Assembly: GCA_031407985.1 (NCBI GenBank)
Contig: JANOJB010000014.1
Coordinates: forward strand, 1 to 11,531
From: FEN-1088 sp031407985
GTDB taxonomy: Bacteria > Myxococcota_A > Polyangia > Fen-1088
Direction: 5' to 3'
DNA: 11,531 bases
In this document: positions 1 to 6,113 of the stretch, piece after piece
Layout of the letters: each line of letters opens with the position of its first letter
Numbering within the stretch: position 1 is the stretch's first letter
Program-made: the position numbers and the translations under genes
The notes under the pieces: model-generated
What the model was told of the DNA's origin: nothing
Database searches by the model: none
Seen by the model: only the letters and a program-made list of their open reading frames with translations

Positions 1-1
1 C

Positions 2-229
2 GAGGAGCTTCCGATTCGCAGGAGCACGTTGGCCGCGCTGGGGCTGGCGTGGCAGCGCGAGACCGAGCGTCTGAGGCGTCAGCTTGCCCTGCGCGAGCAG
101 CTGCGCGCCGGTGGCGGCCGCATCCTGGTCGCGCTGGGCGATGGTGTCGACACGATCCGTGCCTGGGACAACCTGGGCGCGATCGAACGCATCCGGATCG
201 AGCGGCTGGCGATCGCGCCGGGGCCGTGA
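2..229 (+). CDS. 3' end of an unrecognised gene (5' truncated by the window)
   Basis: The frame is open from the window edge to a TGA at 227-229, giving about 75 residues that begin before base 2. The codons end mostly in G or C, as in the recognised genes of this window, which favours this frame over its overlaps. The visible part starts with a charged, Arg/Glu/Leu-rich stretch (LAWQRETERLRRQLALREQL) that could form an amphipathic helix or short coiled coil. A more hydrophobic segment follows (RILVALGDGVDTIRAWDNLG), then a basic/acidic tail. I do not recognise the family and assign no function. A TTG at 29 could be read as a start, but nothing argues for initiation there, so I treat the gene as continuing upstream. 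Confidence 0.5.
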   Translation, partial: EELPIRRSTLAALGLAWQRETERLRRQLALREQLRAGGGRILVALGDGVDTIRAWDNLGAIERIRIERLAIAPGP

Positions 230-353
230 TCTGCTTCTTGTCGCTGGATGACGTTGCGCTGCGCGCATGGGCTGTCACGGAAATCTGAGGGCATTCCGCC
301 GCCCCACCCACGATCGCACTGACAGACCTGAAGGATTTCGCGCAGGGGCGATT

Positions 354-369
354 TGGCGTGACACTTGCT
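354..369 (+). promoter_or_regulatory. sigma-54-like -24/-12 promoter candidate
   Basis: The sequence TGGCGTGACACTTGCT matches the sigma-54 consensus TGGCACG-N4-TTGCW at all but two positions, with the invariant GG (355-356) and GC (367-368) at the correct spacing. It lies immediately upstream of the radical SAM gene on the same strand. A caution is that transcription would start near 379-380, only a few bases before the ATG at 386, leaving almost no leader or ribosome binding site. It may be a chance match, or translation may begin further in, for instance at the in-frame GTG at 488. Confidence 0.35.
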
Positions 370-385
370 TACCGTGGGGTCGCCC

Positions 386-1621
386 ATGGCCGACATCGTT
401 CTTCGCCGCTCGCTTCCGGTCGCCCCCGCCGCGCTTCCGGCGCGACGCCACCTGCCGTTGGCTTCCGAGTCGCGTGCCGCCGATCAGGTGAGGCCGATCT
501 ACGCCGTCTGGGAGATCACCCTTCGTTGCGATCTGGCTTGTGTTCACTGCGGCTCACGCGCCGGGCGGGCGCGGCCCGACGAGCTCGACACCGCCGCGTG
601 CCTGGATCTCGTCGATCAGATGGCTGACATGGGCGTGCGCGAGGTGACGCTGATCGGCGGTGAGGCCTACCTGCGCGATGACTGGCTGGACATCGTGCGC
701 GCTCTCCGCCGCCGCGGTCTGCAGGCCAGCATGACCACGGGTGGTCGGGGGTTGACCAGCGAACTGGCGAGCGCCGCCGCGGCGGCCGGACTTCAGAGCG
801 CCAGCGTCTCGCTGGATGGCATGGAGGCCACCCACGATCGACTGCGGGGTGTACGCGGTTCGTATCAGTCGGCCCTTCAGGCGCTGGCCAACCTGCGCGC
901 CGCCGGTATCGACATCTGCGTCAACACGCAGGTGAACCGGCTTTCGATGCCGGAGCTGCCGGCGATTTTGGAGACGGTGATCGCGGTGGGGGGCAGGGCG
1001 TGGCAGGTGCAACTGACGGCCGCCATGGGCCGCGCGGCTGACCAGCCCGATCTGTTACCGCAGCCGTTTGATCTGCTTGAGCTGTTTCCCATGCTGGCCG
1101 AGCTGAAAGGGCGTTGCGACAACGCCGGCGTCCGCCTGTGGCCGGGGAACAACCTCGGTTACTTTGGCCCGCACGAATCGGTCCTGCGTGGGACGATGCC
1201 GCGCGGGCACATGGCGTCGTGTGGCGCCGGGCGCTCGACGCTGGGGATCGAAGCCGATGGCGCCATCAAAGGTTGTCCGTCGCTGCAGACCAACCCTTGG
1301 ACCGGGGGTAACATCCGCGATGCGTCCTTGCGCGACATCTGGGAGCGCGCGGCTCCGCTGCGCTACACGCGCGATCGCACGGTCGACGAGCTCTGGGGCT
1401 TCTGCCGGACCTGCTACTACGCCGACACCTGCCGCGCGGGGTGCACGTGGACGGCCTTCAGCTTGTTTGGAAAACCCGGGAACAATCCCCTCTGCCACCA
1501 TCGCGCGTTGGAGTTTCAGCGTCAGGGTAAACGAGAGCGGTTGGTGCCGGTGGCGCCGGCTCCCGGTGAACCGTTCGACAATGGCCGCTTCGACATCTTG
1601 ATAGAGGAGATCCCAGCATGA
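386..1621 (+). CDS. radical SAM/SPASM domain peptide-maturase-like enzyme
   Basis: This 411-residue protein carries the radical SAM motif CDLACVHC (CX3CX2C; C48, C52, C55), which binds the 4Fe-4S cluster that cleaves S-adenosylmethionine. A GGEAYL glycine motif follows at 91-96, and the TIM-barrel segment includes VSLDG (141-145). The C-terminus is a textbook SPASM domain: C279-X12-G292-X4-C297, then C340-X2-C343-X5-C349-X3-C353, then C370, predicting two auxiliary 4Fe-4S clusters. SPASM enzymes typically install radical-based modifications on ribosomally made peptides. The overlapping downstream gene encodes a plausible substrate, so peptide maturation is the favoured inference; the chemistry cannot be read from the sequence. 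I chose the ATG at 386; an upstream in-frame TTG at 365 lies inside the sigma-54-like element. An in-frame GTG at 488, just before the conserved core, is a later alternative. Confidence 0.95.
   Translation: MADIVLRRSLPVAPAALPARRHLPLASESRAADQVRPIYAVWEITLRCDLACVHCGSRAGRARPDELDTAACLDLVDQMADMGVREVTLIGGEAYLRDDWLDIVRALRRRGLQASMTTGGRGLTSELASAAAAAGLQSASVSLDGMEATHDRLRGVRGSYQSALQALANLRAAGIDICVNTQVNRLSMPELPAILETVIAVGGRAWQVQLTAAMGRAADQPDLLPQPFDLLELFPMLAELKGRCDNAGVRLWPGNNLGYFGPHESVLRGTMPRGHMASCGAGRSTLGIEADGAIKGCPSLQTNPWTGGNIRDASLRDIWERAAPLRYTRDRTVDELWGFCRTCYYADTCRAGCTWTAFSLFGKPGNNPLCHHRALEFQRQGKRERLVPVAPAPGEPFDNGRFDILIEEIPA
1604..1609 (+). promoter_or_regulatory. strong ribosome binding site for the peptide gene
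   Basis: GAGGAG lies eight bases before the ATG at 1618, inside the last codons of the radical SAM gene. It fixes the start of the downstream protein and means that protein need not depend only on coupling through the ATGA overlap. This suits a substrate that must be made in excess of its modifying enzyme. Confidence 0.75.
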
Positions 1622-2172
1622 GCCACCTCGTTCCTTGCCTGTCCTGCCAGCGTCACGTCAACGTCAGCGACGAGCGTTGCCCCTTCTGCGGCGTTGCGCT
1701 CTCGGCCGAGCAGCGCGCCAGCGCCCCGCCAGAGCTGCCGCACCGCCGCATGGGCCGGGCGGCGTTGTTCACGTTTGGTGCGACGTTGATCGGCGGAGCG
1801 GCTTGCAGCGACGGTTCGACAAGCGGCAACGACGCGGGAAGGGACACAGCCGCGGCGGACGCAGTATCTGGGAGCGGCGGCAGCGGCGGGAGCGGTGGCA
1901 GCGGAAGCGGTGGCAGCGGAAGCGGCGGTAGCGGAAGCGGCGGTAGCGGAAGTGGCGGAAGTGGCGGAAGTGGCAGCGGTGGTCAGGCCGGGCGCGGCGG
2001 GAGCGGAAGTGGCGGGAGTGGCAGCGGTGGTCAGGCCGGGCGCGGCGGGAGCGGAAGTGGCGGGAGCGGCAGCGGTGGTCAGGCCGGCGGCACCGGCGGC
2101 GGCACCGGCGGCAGTATCGCTCCGCCCTACGGTATCGGCCCGCTGTATGGAGCGCCGGCTCGCGAGGAGTAG
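1618..2172 (+). CDS. zinc-ribbon / Gly-Ser-repeat protein with C-terminal YG motifs, candidate radical SAM substrate
   Basis: The 184-residue product has four parts. Residues 7-24 form a zinc-ribbon-like knuckle (C7-X2-C10 and C21PFC24G). Residues 43-63 are RR-flanked and hydrophobic and end in GGAAC63, resembling a twin-Arg or lipoprotein signal placed well inside the chain. Residues about 84-166 are almost entirely Gly and Ser, interrupted by repeated GGQAGRGG units. The last 17 residues return to normal composition with two Tyr-Gly units in PPYGIGPLYGAP, followed by AREE. The gene overlaps the radical SAM/SPASM gene by four bases and has its own strong ribosome binding site. A flexible linker ending in a short motif-bearing tail suggests a ribosomally made, post-translationally modified peptide; this is inference. 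Alternatively it is an anchored surface lipoprotein that merely neighbours the enzyme. I know no firm family name for it. Confidence 0.85.
   Translation: MSHLVPCLSCQRHVNVSDERCPFCGVALSAEQRASAPPELPHRRMGRAALFTFGATLIGGAACSDGSTSGNDAGRDTAAADAVSGSGGSGGSGGSGSGGSGSGGSGSGGSGSGGSGGSGSGGQAGRGGSGSGGSGSGGQAGRGGSGSGGSGSGGQAGGTGGGTGGSIAPPYGIGPLYGAPAREE
1969..2092 (+). repeat. 48-bp in-frame tandem repeat in the Gly-Ser region
   Basis: The segment beginning GGTCAGGCCGGGCGCGGCGG recurs exactly 48 bases apart: GGTCAGGCC begins at 1981, 2029 and 2077. Each unit encodes a 16-residue block with the core GGQAGRGGSGSGGSGS. About two and a half copies are present, with only silent or minor differences. Simpler GGCAGCGGAAGC-like Gly-Ser repeats extend upstream to about 1870. 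The period is a multiple of three, so copy number can change without breaking the frame. Confidence 0.85.
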
Positions 2173-2197
2173 CTGAGCGCTTCGTCGGCAACACGCC

Positions 2198-2236
2198 CGG
2201 CCCGCTTCACGGGACCGTGGGCCGCCTTTCTGGCGG
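2198..2236. terminator. possible bidirectional terminator between convergent genes
   Basis: The 107-base gap between the peptide gene and the minus-strand ferritin-like gene holds two alternative stems: CGGCCC (2198-2203) with GGGCCG (2219-2224), and CCGCC-TTTCT-GGCGG (2222-2236). They share bases and so exclude each other. Neither has a proper T tract on either strand. The call rests on position and on the hairpins alone. Confidence 0.3.
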
Positions 2237-2279
2237 GGCAACGTCCTTCGCGACCTCGCGTCCAGATCTGGCGCAGCTA

Positions 2280-3536
2280 TTAAATTCCCAGGCGCCCGTG
2301 AAGACGCGCGCGTACGGTCCGCTGGTGTGATTCGCGGACGGCCGCGGATCGACCCGTGTCCAGGATTCCAAACCGCTCCATTCCGCCCTCGGACACGTCC
2401 TCTCCATGGACGGTTGACTCATGCGAAGCAACGACCCTCAACGCGGGAAGGACCACGTGGGGATCCGCGAGTGCGGCCCACTCCAAAATCGCCCAGGCCA
2501 GTTCGGCGTGCCGGGCCTCGTCGTGCGCGATGGTTCGTTGCGTCTCCCGAAGGACCTGTCCTTCGGCGGCATCGGCTTCCTCTGCCGCGACGACAGCGGC
2601 CGCGCCCTCGCCCAAGCACCCGTCGACGAAACTCTCCATCGCCAGGCGCACAATCCCCTCGCGGCCAGGGGCGGGAGGCCGGCGATCCGGCACGGGCGGG
2701 TCCAGGCTGATGGACCCCGTCCGGGCTAGGGCGCCGGCGGCCGTCGCCGCCATCACGGCATGGCGCAATTCATCCGCCGCCGCCTCGCGGGCACGTTCCA
2801 CCAGTGCCAATGGCGCGCCACTGACGACCAGTTGCTCCGCCAGTTCGCAAAACGCGGGTACCGACGCCCACTCAAGACGCGCGCGATCGGTCCACACTCG
2901 CGCCGCGCCGACGGAAGCTGTCCGCGCGCCGTCTCCGCCGGCGCCAGGTAGCGCCGCAAGAACAGCGCCCGCCAAAGGCGCCCGGCGATCGTCCCGCCGC
3001 AGGGGACGACCCGCCACCGGACAGGAACCAAGGAGCCAGGGAAACCGAAGTCCGCCCGCGATCTGCCCGTCACGAGCGATGACATACGATGCGCGGGCAT
3101 TGAGAGTCCCGGCACCCGTGACCTCCGCCCCCACGTGAGGCGCCAAACCCACCCCCCGGCCCAAAACGACGCCAGCTTCAGCGCCGTATCCAAATTCGGG
3201 GCGGGTGAAACCAAACGCCGGCCCCAGCGTCAGGCGCGTTGTCTTCCATCCGCTGAACTCCAGGCGCGTGACGGCGCCCGCATAGAGCTGACGTTGACCC
3301 GCGCAATCGTTCGTCCGATCGATGAACACGCCGTGCGCCTCGAGACCAAATCCAAAACCACTTTCGTACCCGCCGCCAAATCGGTAACCGATGAAGGCTC
3401 CCAGGCTCCCCCCCGGACGCCATTCAATCGCGTCGGCGCGGCCCGAGCCGCCCAGTCCCTCGACAAGAGCAAGGCCCGAGGCCGCAACGCGAGCACGGTT
3501 CAGCCAACGCCGCTTTGCCATGGTCCCATCATGCAA
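2280..3536 (-). CDS. secreted protein with beta-strand-rich domain fused to a ferritin-like di-iron domain
   Basis: The 418-residue product starts with a basic region (AKRRWLNRAR) and a modest hydrophobic stretch ending in ADA (34-36), a plausible signal peptidase I site. Residues about 40-165 show short alternating strands rich in Gly and aromatics (GAFIGYRFGGGYESGFGFG), as in small outer-membrane beta barrels. Residues about 215-360 are a helical ferritin-like domain: E222, E256-X2-H259 (DELRH), E310 and E340-X2-H343 (DEARH) have the E-X30-EXXH spacing of two-helix-pair di-iron centres. An oxidase, iron-binding or oxidative-stress role is possible but not shown. I associate this ferritin-like type with myxobacterial proteins. 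The TTG at 3536 was chosen for its ideal Shine-Dalgarno; an ATG at 3521, five codons in, lacks one. The gene follows the desulfurase by about 100 bases on the same strand. Confidence 0.83.
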   Translation of the reverse strand: MHDGTMAKRRWLNRARVAASGLALVEGLGGSGRADAIEWRPGGSLGAFIGYRFGGGYESGFGFGLEAHGVFIDRTNDCAGQRQLYAGAVTRLEFSGWKTTRLTLGPAFGFTRPEFGYGAEAGVVLGRGVGLAPHVGAEVTGAGTLNARASYVIARDGQIAGGLRFPWLLGSCPVAGRPLRRDDRRAPLAGAVLAALPGAGGDGARTASVGAARVWTDRARLEWASVPAFCELAEQLVVSGAPLALVERAREAAADELRHAVMAATAAGALARTGSISLDPPVPDRRPPAPGREGIVRLAMESFVDGCLGEGAAAVVAAEEADAAEGQVLRETQRTIAHDEARHAELAWAILEWAALADPHVVLPALRVVASHESTVHGEDVSEGGMERFGILDTGRSAAVRESHQRTVRARLHGRLGI

Positions 3537-3544
3537 CGAGCCCA

Positions 3545-3551
3545 CTCCTCC
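3545..3551 (-). promoter_or_regulatory. Shine-Dalgarno that favours the TTG start at 3536
   Basis: Read on the minus strand this is GGAGGAG, eight bases before the TTG at 3536 and 23 bases before the ATG at 3521. The spacing is ideal for the TTG and too long for the ATG. Confidence 0.55.
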
Positions 3552-3637
3552 AGGCCAGGTCATGCTCCCCATCACGAACCTGCAGCGGCGCCTCGAGGAA
3601 GAGCTGGCCTGAGCAACCTTCCTGGAGGTGGAGGAGT

Positions 3638-4819
3638 TCAGCGGGCCAGGCCACCGCGGCCGACGTCGCCGACCGCCGCGACCAACGCCGCGACCGCGAT
3701 CTGGATTTCGTCGGCGGTGGTTTCGCGCGACAGGGAAAAACGCAGCACGGCTGTGGTGTCGTCGAGACCGATCGCCGTCAGGACGTGGCTGGGTCCTCGG
3801 GTGCGTGACGCGCACGCCGAGCCCGCCGACGCGGATACGCCGCGCGCCTCCAACGCGTGCAGAAGCGGTTCTGCGGGCAGTCCGGGCAGCGACCACGAGC
3901 TGATGTGCGGCGCCCTCGCGGTGCCCCTGACGGTCGGTCGCGTGCCGGGAAGCGCCGCGCTGATGCGCGTTTCCAGTTCGTCCCGCAGGCCGCCCATGCG
4001 ATCGACCGCGCCCGCGGTGCGCGCCGCTATGGCCAGAGTCATCGCCCGTGCGAGCCCGGCGATGCCCGGCAGGTTCTCGGTTCCCGACCGCAGGCCCCGT
4101 TCCTGACCGCCGCCGTCCCACAGCGCCGCGACACGCGCGCCCGCCCGCAGCCACAGCGCACCGGCTCCCTTGGGACCGTGAATCTTGTGCCCCGACACCG
4201 CCAGCGAATCGGCGCCAAGCGTTGCCGCGCGAAAGGGCACAACGCCGAAACCCTGGACGGCGTCGACGTGAAAATGTGGGCGCTTCGGTCGTCCCGCGGC
4301 GGCCAGCTCCCGCGCGCGGGTATCCAGCGCCTGGGCAATCGCCGTCACCGGCTGCACGGTTCCCAGCTCGTTGTTCACCAGCATCACCGCGACCACGCTG
4401 GTATCCGGACGCACCGCCGCCGCGACGTCGCGGGGCTGGACCGCGCCCGATGCATCGACTGCCACGGTCGTGACATCGAAGCCGAGATCCTTGGCCAGCC
4501 GAAGGGCGTTGCGTAGAACCGCCGAATGTTCGATGGCACTGATCACCAGATGTCGGCCGCGCGCGACGCCGGCGGCTCCCAGGATCGCCAGGGCATTGGC
4601 CTCCGTGCCCCCACTGGTGAAGACGACTTCTCCCGGCGCGGCTCCCAGCGCGGTCGCGACAACCTGGCGCCCCTGCTCCAATTCCCGCGCCGCCCCCGCC
4701 CCCGCCGCGTGGGCCGAGGACGGGTTCGCGAAGTGCTGAGCAGCCACACGGGCCATGACCTCCAGCACCTCGGGAGCCGGGTGCGTTGACGCGGCGTTAT
4801 CAAGGTATGCGGCCCCCAT
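3638..4819 (-). CDS. cysteine desulfurase, NifS/IscS type (group I)
   Basis: This PLP enzyme (393 residues, normal length) takes sulfur from L-cysteine as an enzyme-bound persulfide, releasing alanine, and supplies it for Fe-S clusters or other thio-cofactors in the cytoplasm. The N-terminus YLDNAAST is the family signature. H98 (EHSA), D186 and Q189 (HVDAVQ) surround the cofactor, and K212 in SGHKIHGPKG is the Schiff-base lysine. C336 in GSACASRTRGPSHVL is the persulfide cysteine on a NifS/IscS-length loop. R244-SGTEN is the conserved substrate/phosphate-binding segment. No iscU, iscR or suf genes are adjacent, so the acceptor is unknown. The nearby radical SAM enzyme needs three Fe-S clusters, but a direct link is speculation. 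I chose the ATG at 4819, four residues before YLDN; an in-frame TTG at 4828 with AGG six bases upstream is the alternative. Confidence 0.97.
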   Translation of the reverse strand: MGAAYLDNAASTHPAPEVLEVMARVAAQHFANPSSAHAAGAGAARELEQGRQVVATALGAAPGEVVFTSGGTEANALAILGAAGVARGRHLVISAIEHSAVLRNALRLAKDLGFDVTTVAVDASGAVQPRDVAAAVRPDTSVVAVMLVNNELGTVQPVTAIAQALDTRARELAAAGRPKRPHFHVDAVQGFGVVPFRAATLGADSLAVSGHKIHGPKGAGALWLRAGARVAALWDGGGQERGLRSGTENLPGIAGLARAMTLAIAARTAGAVDRMGGLRDELETRISAALPGTRPTVRGTARAPHISSWSLPGLPAEPLLHALEARGVSASAGSACASRTRGPSHVLTAIGLDDTTAVLRFSLSRETTADEIQIAVAALVAAVGDVGRGGLAR

Positions 4820-5015
4820 CGGGGCCAAAGACTACCTGATCGCCCGATATCGAACCGACGATCGCCACGGGCGGGTCATGGCGCCGGCACCAGGCTATGC
4901 CAGGAAATCATCAATAAAAACAACATATTAGACTGTCATCACAGGTCCCGGTCGACCCTGCTCGGCGCTTGTCTGTCCTATGGCCCATAGGTGTCTTTTG
5001 GGTTAAATCCTGGAT
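4820..5015. other. divergent intergenic region between cysteine desulfurase and hrcA
   Basis: This region must hold the start signals for both directions. It contains a markedly A/T-rich stretch (about 4906-4931, with TCAATAAAAA and CATATTAG), unusual for this window and a likely promoter zone, though I cannot fix -35/-10 pairs with confidence. It also contains a SalI-type palindrome GGTCGACC (4950-4957) and the 15-bp palindrome listed separately. I searched for the HrcA operator CIRCE (TTAGCACTC-N9-GAGTGCTAA) and see no convincing copy. Confidence 0.6.
4977..4991. promoter_or_regulatory. perfect 15-bp palindrome upstream of hrcA, candidate operator
   Basis: CCTATGG-C-CCATAGG is a perfect 7-bp inverted repeat around one central base, ending 24 bases before the hrcA start. 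The one-base centre suits a dimeric DNA-binding protein better than an RNA hairpin. Its place directly ahead of the chaperone operon makes it a candidate control site, possibly replacing CIRCE. The regulator is unknown. Confidence 0.5.
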
Positions 5016-6035
5016 GTGAGTGAGATCGGCGCGCGCGCCAAGAAGATCCTGCACGCGGTCGTATCCGAATACCTGGCCACGGGGGAGGCAGTCGGTTCGC
5101 AGACCGTGACCCGTCGCTATGGCCTGGAGGTATCCGCCGCGACGGTGCGCAATGTCATGGGCGATCTCGAAGGCATGGGACTGCTCAAGCACACGCACAC
5201 ATCGGGGGGGCGCATCCCGACCGACCGGGGCCTTCGGTACTACGTCGATACGTTGCTGCGCGTGCGAAGCCTGGCGGCCAGCGAACAGGACGAAATTCGC
5301 GAGCGCCTGACCGGCGTGGGTGAACGGCCCGATTTGATGCAGAGAACCACGCGCGTGCTGCGCGAGCTGTCCCACCTGGCCGTGGTCGTGCAGACGCCGC
5401 GGCCCGAGTCGGATGTGCTGGAGCACATCGAATTCGTGCGCCTGCGCGAAGGCCAGTTGTTGGCCGTGATCGCCACCACCACTGGACACATCCAGAACAA
5501 ACTGGTCCCGATCGACTTTCAGATTCCGCCCGAAGAACTGGAGCGGGTTCACAACTATTTGAACAATCTGATCGGTGGGCTGACGCTGGAAAAGTTACAC
5601 GCGCGCCTGGCGGCCGAGATCGAAAGCGATCGCGCGCAACACGACCAGATGGTCACACGGGCGCTGAAGCTGGCCGCCGCCGTGATCCCCGAGGGACAAA
5701 ATCAGGTGCTGGTCGACGGTCAGTCGAACCTGCTGTCGGAACACACCGACGTTGATCGAGCGAAGGTTTTGTTGCGCACCCTGGAGGAGAAGGATCTCCT
5801 GGTGAAACTGCTGGACCGGACCCTGGCAGCGCCGGGGATCTGCGTCTTCATCGGCGCGGAGGCGAATTTAGCCGATCTGACCGACATTTCCGTGGTCGCC
5901 GCCTCGTACGGTGGCGATGATCATCCGCTGGGGACCATCGGTGTCATCGGACCGTCGCGCATGAACTACTCGCGCCTGATTTCGCTGGTCGATTTTACCG
6001 CCGAGATGATCACCGAATCGCTGGGCAAGGGCTGA
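5016..6035 (+). CDS. hrcA: heat-inducible transcription repressor HrcA
   Basis: HrcA represses chaperone operons, classically by binding CIRCE operators, and is kept active by GroEL. The 339-residue product has normal length. It begins with the winged-helix DNA-binding domain (residues 1-80): ARAKKILHAVVSEYLATGEA, then SAATVRNVMGDLEGMGLLKH and the wing SGGRIPTDRGLRYYVD. The C-terminal dimerisation/inserted domain ends with YGGDDHPLGTIGVIGPSRMNYSRLISLVDF, the family's diagnostic tail. The GTG start gives the usual N-terminus; its ribosome binding site is poor (GGA very close to the GTG). The gene leads the grpE/Hsp70/dnaJ cluster, the expected place for an autoregulated repressor, yet no CIRCE is recognisable upstream. 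Confidence 0.97.
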   Translation: MSEIGARAKKILHAVVSEYLATGEAVGSQTVTRRYGLEVSAATVRNVMGDLEGMGLLKHTHTSGGRIPTDRGLRYYVDTLLRVRSLAASEQDEIRERLTGVGERPDLMQRTTRVLRELSHLAVVVQTPRPESDVLEHIEFVRLREGQLLAVIATTTGHIQNKLVPIDFQIPPEELERVHNYLNNLIGGLTLEKLHARLAAEIESDRAQHDQMVTRALKLAAAVIPEGQNQVLVDGQSNLLSEHTDVDRAKVLLRTLEEKDLLVKLLDRTLAAPGICVFIGAEANLADLTDISVVAASYGGDDHPLGTIGVIGPSRMNYSRLISLVDFTAEMITESLGKG

Positions 6036-6113
6036 CAACGAGCTGAGACATCCGAAGAACATCGACAGAACAACGACAAGCAGACGCGTGAAAAAAAACG
6101 AGAGGAATCGAAC

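Noticed and set aside
365..385. TTG at 365 as the radical SAM start
   Set aside because: It adds seven unremarkable residues, has no ribosome binding site, and coincides with the sigma-54-like -12 element.
1870..2100. Repeat block as a CRISPR array
   Set aside because: The repeats are contiguous with no unique spacers, are in frame, and encode a continuous Gly-Ser polypeptide.
1522..2241. 239-residue minus-strand frame rich in Ala/Thr/Ser
   Set aside because: It is the complement of the Gly-Ser repeat; its repetitive composition is a by-product of the plus-strand coding repeat.
3135..4106. 323-residue plus-strand open frame
   Set aside because: It is antisense to the ferritin-like and cysteine desulfurase genes, both well supported, and shows no recognisable domain.
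3537..4154. Upstream extension of the minus-strand ferritin-like frame to a 624-residue reading frame
   Set aside because: Beyond 3563 it runs across the cysteine desulfurase gene on the same strand in another frame and gives an Arg/Gly-rich sequence with no domain; the real start is near 3521-3536.
4906..4932. A specific -35/-10 promoter in the A/T-rich stretch
   Set aside because: CATATT resembles a -10 but no matching -35 lies at the proper distance in either direction, so only the region is reported.
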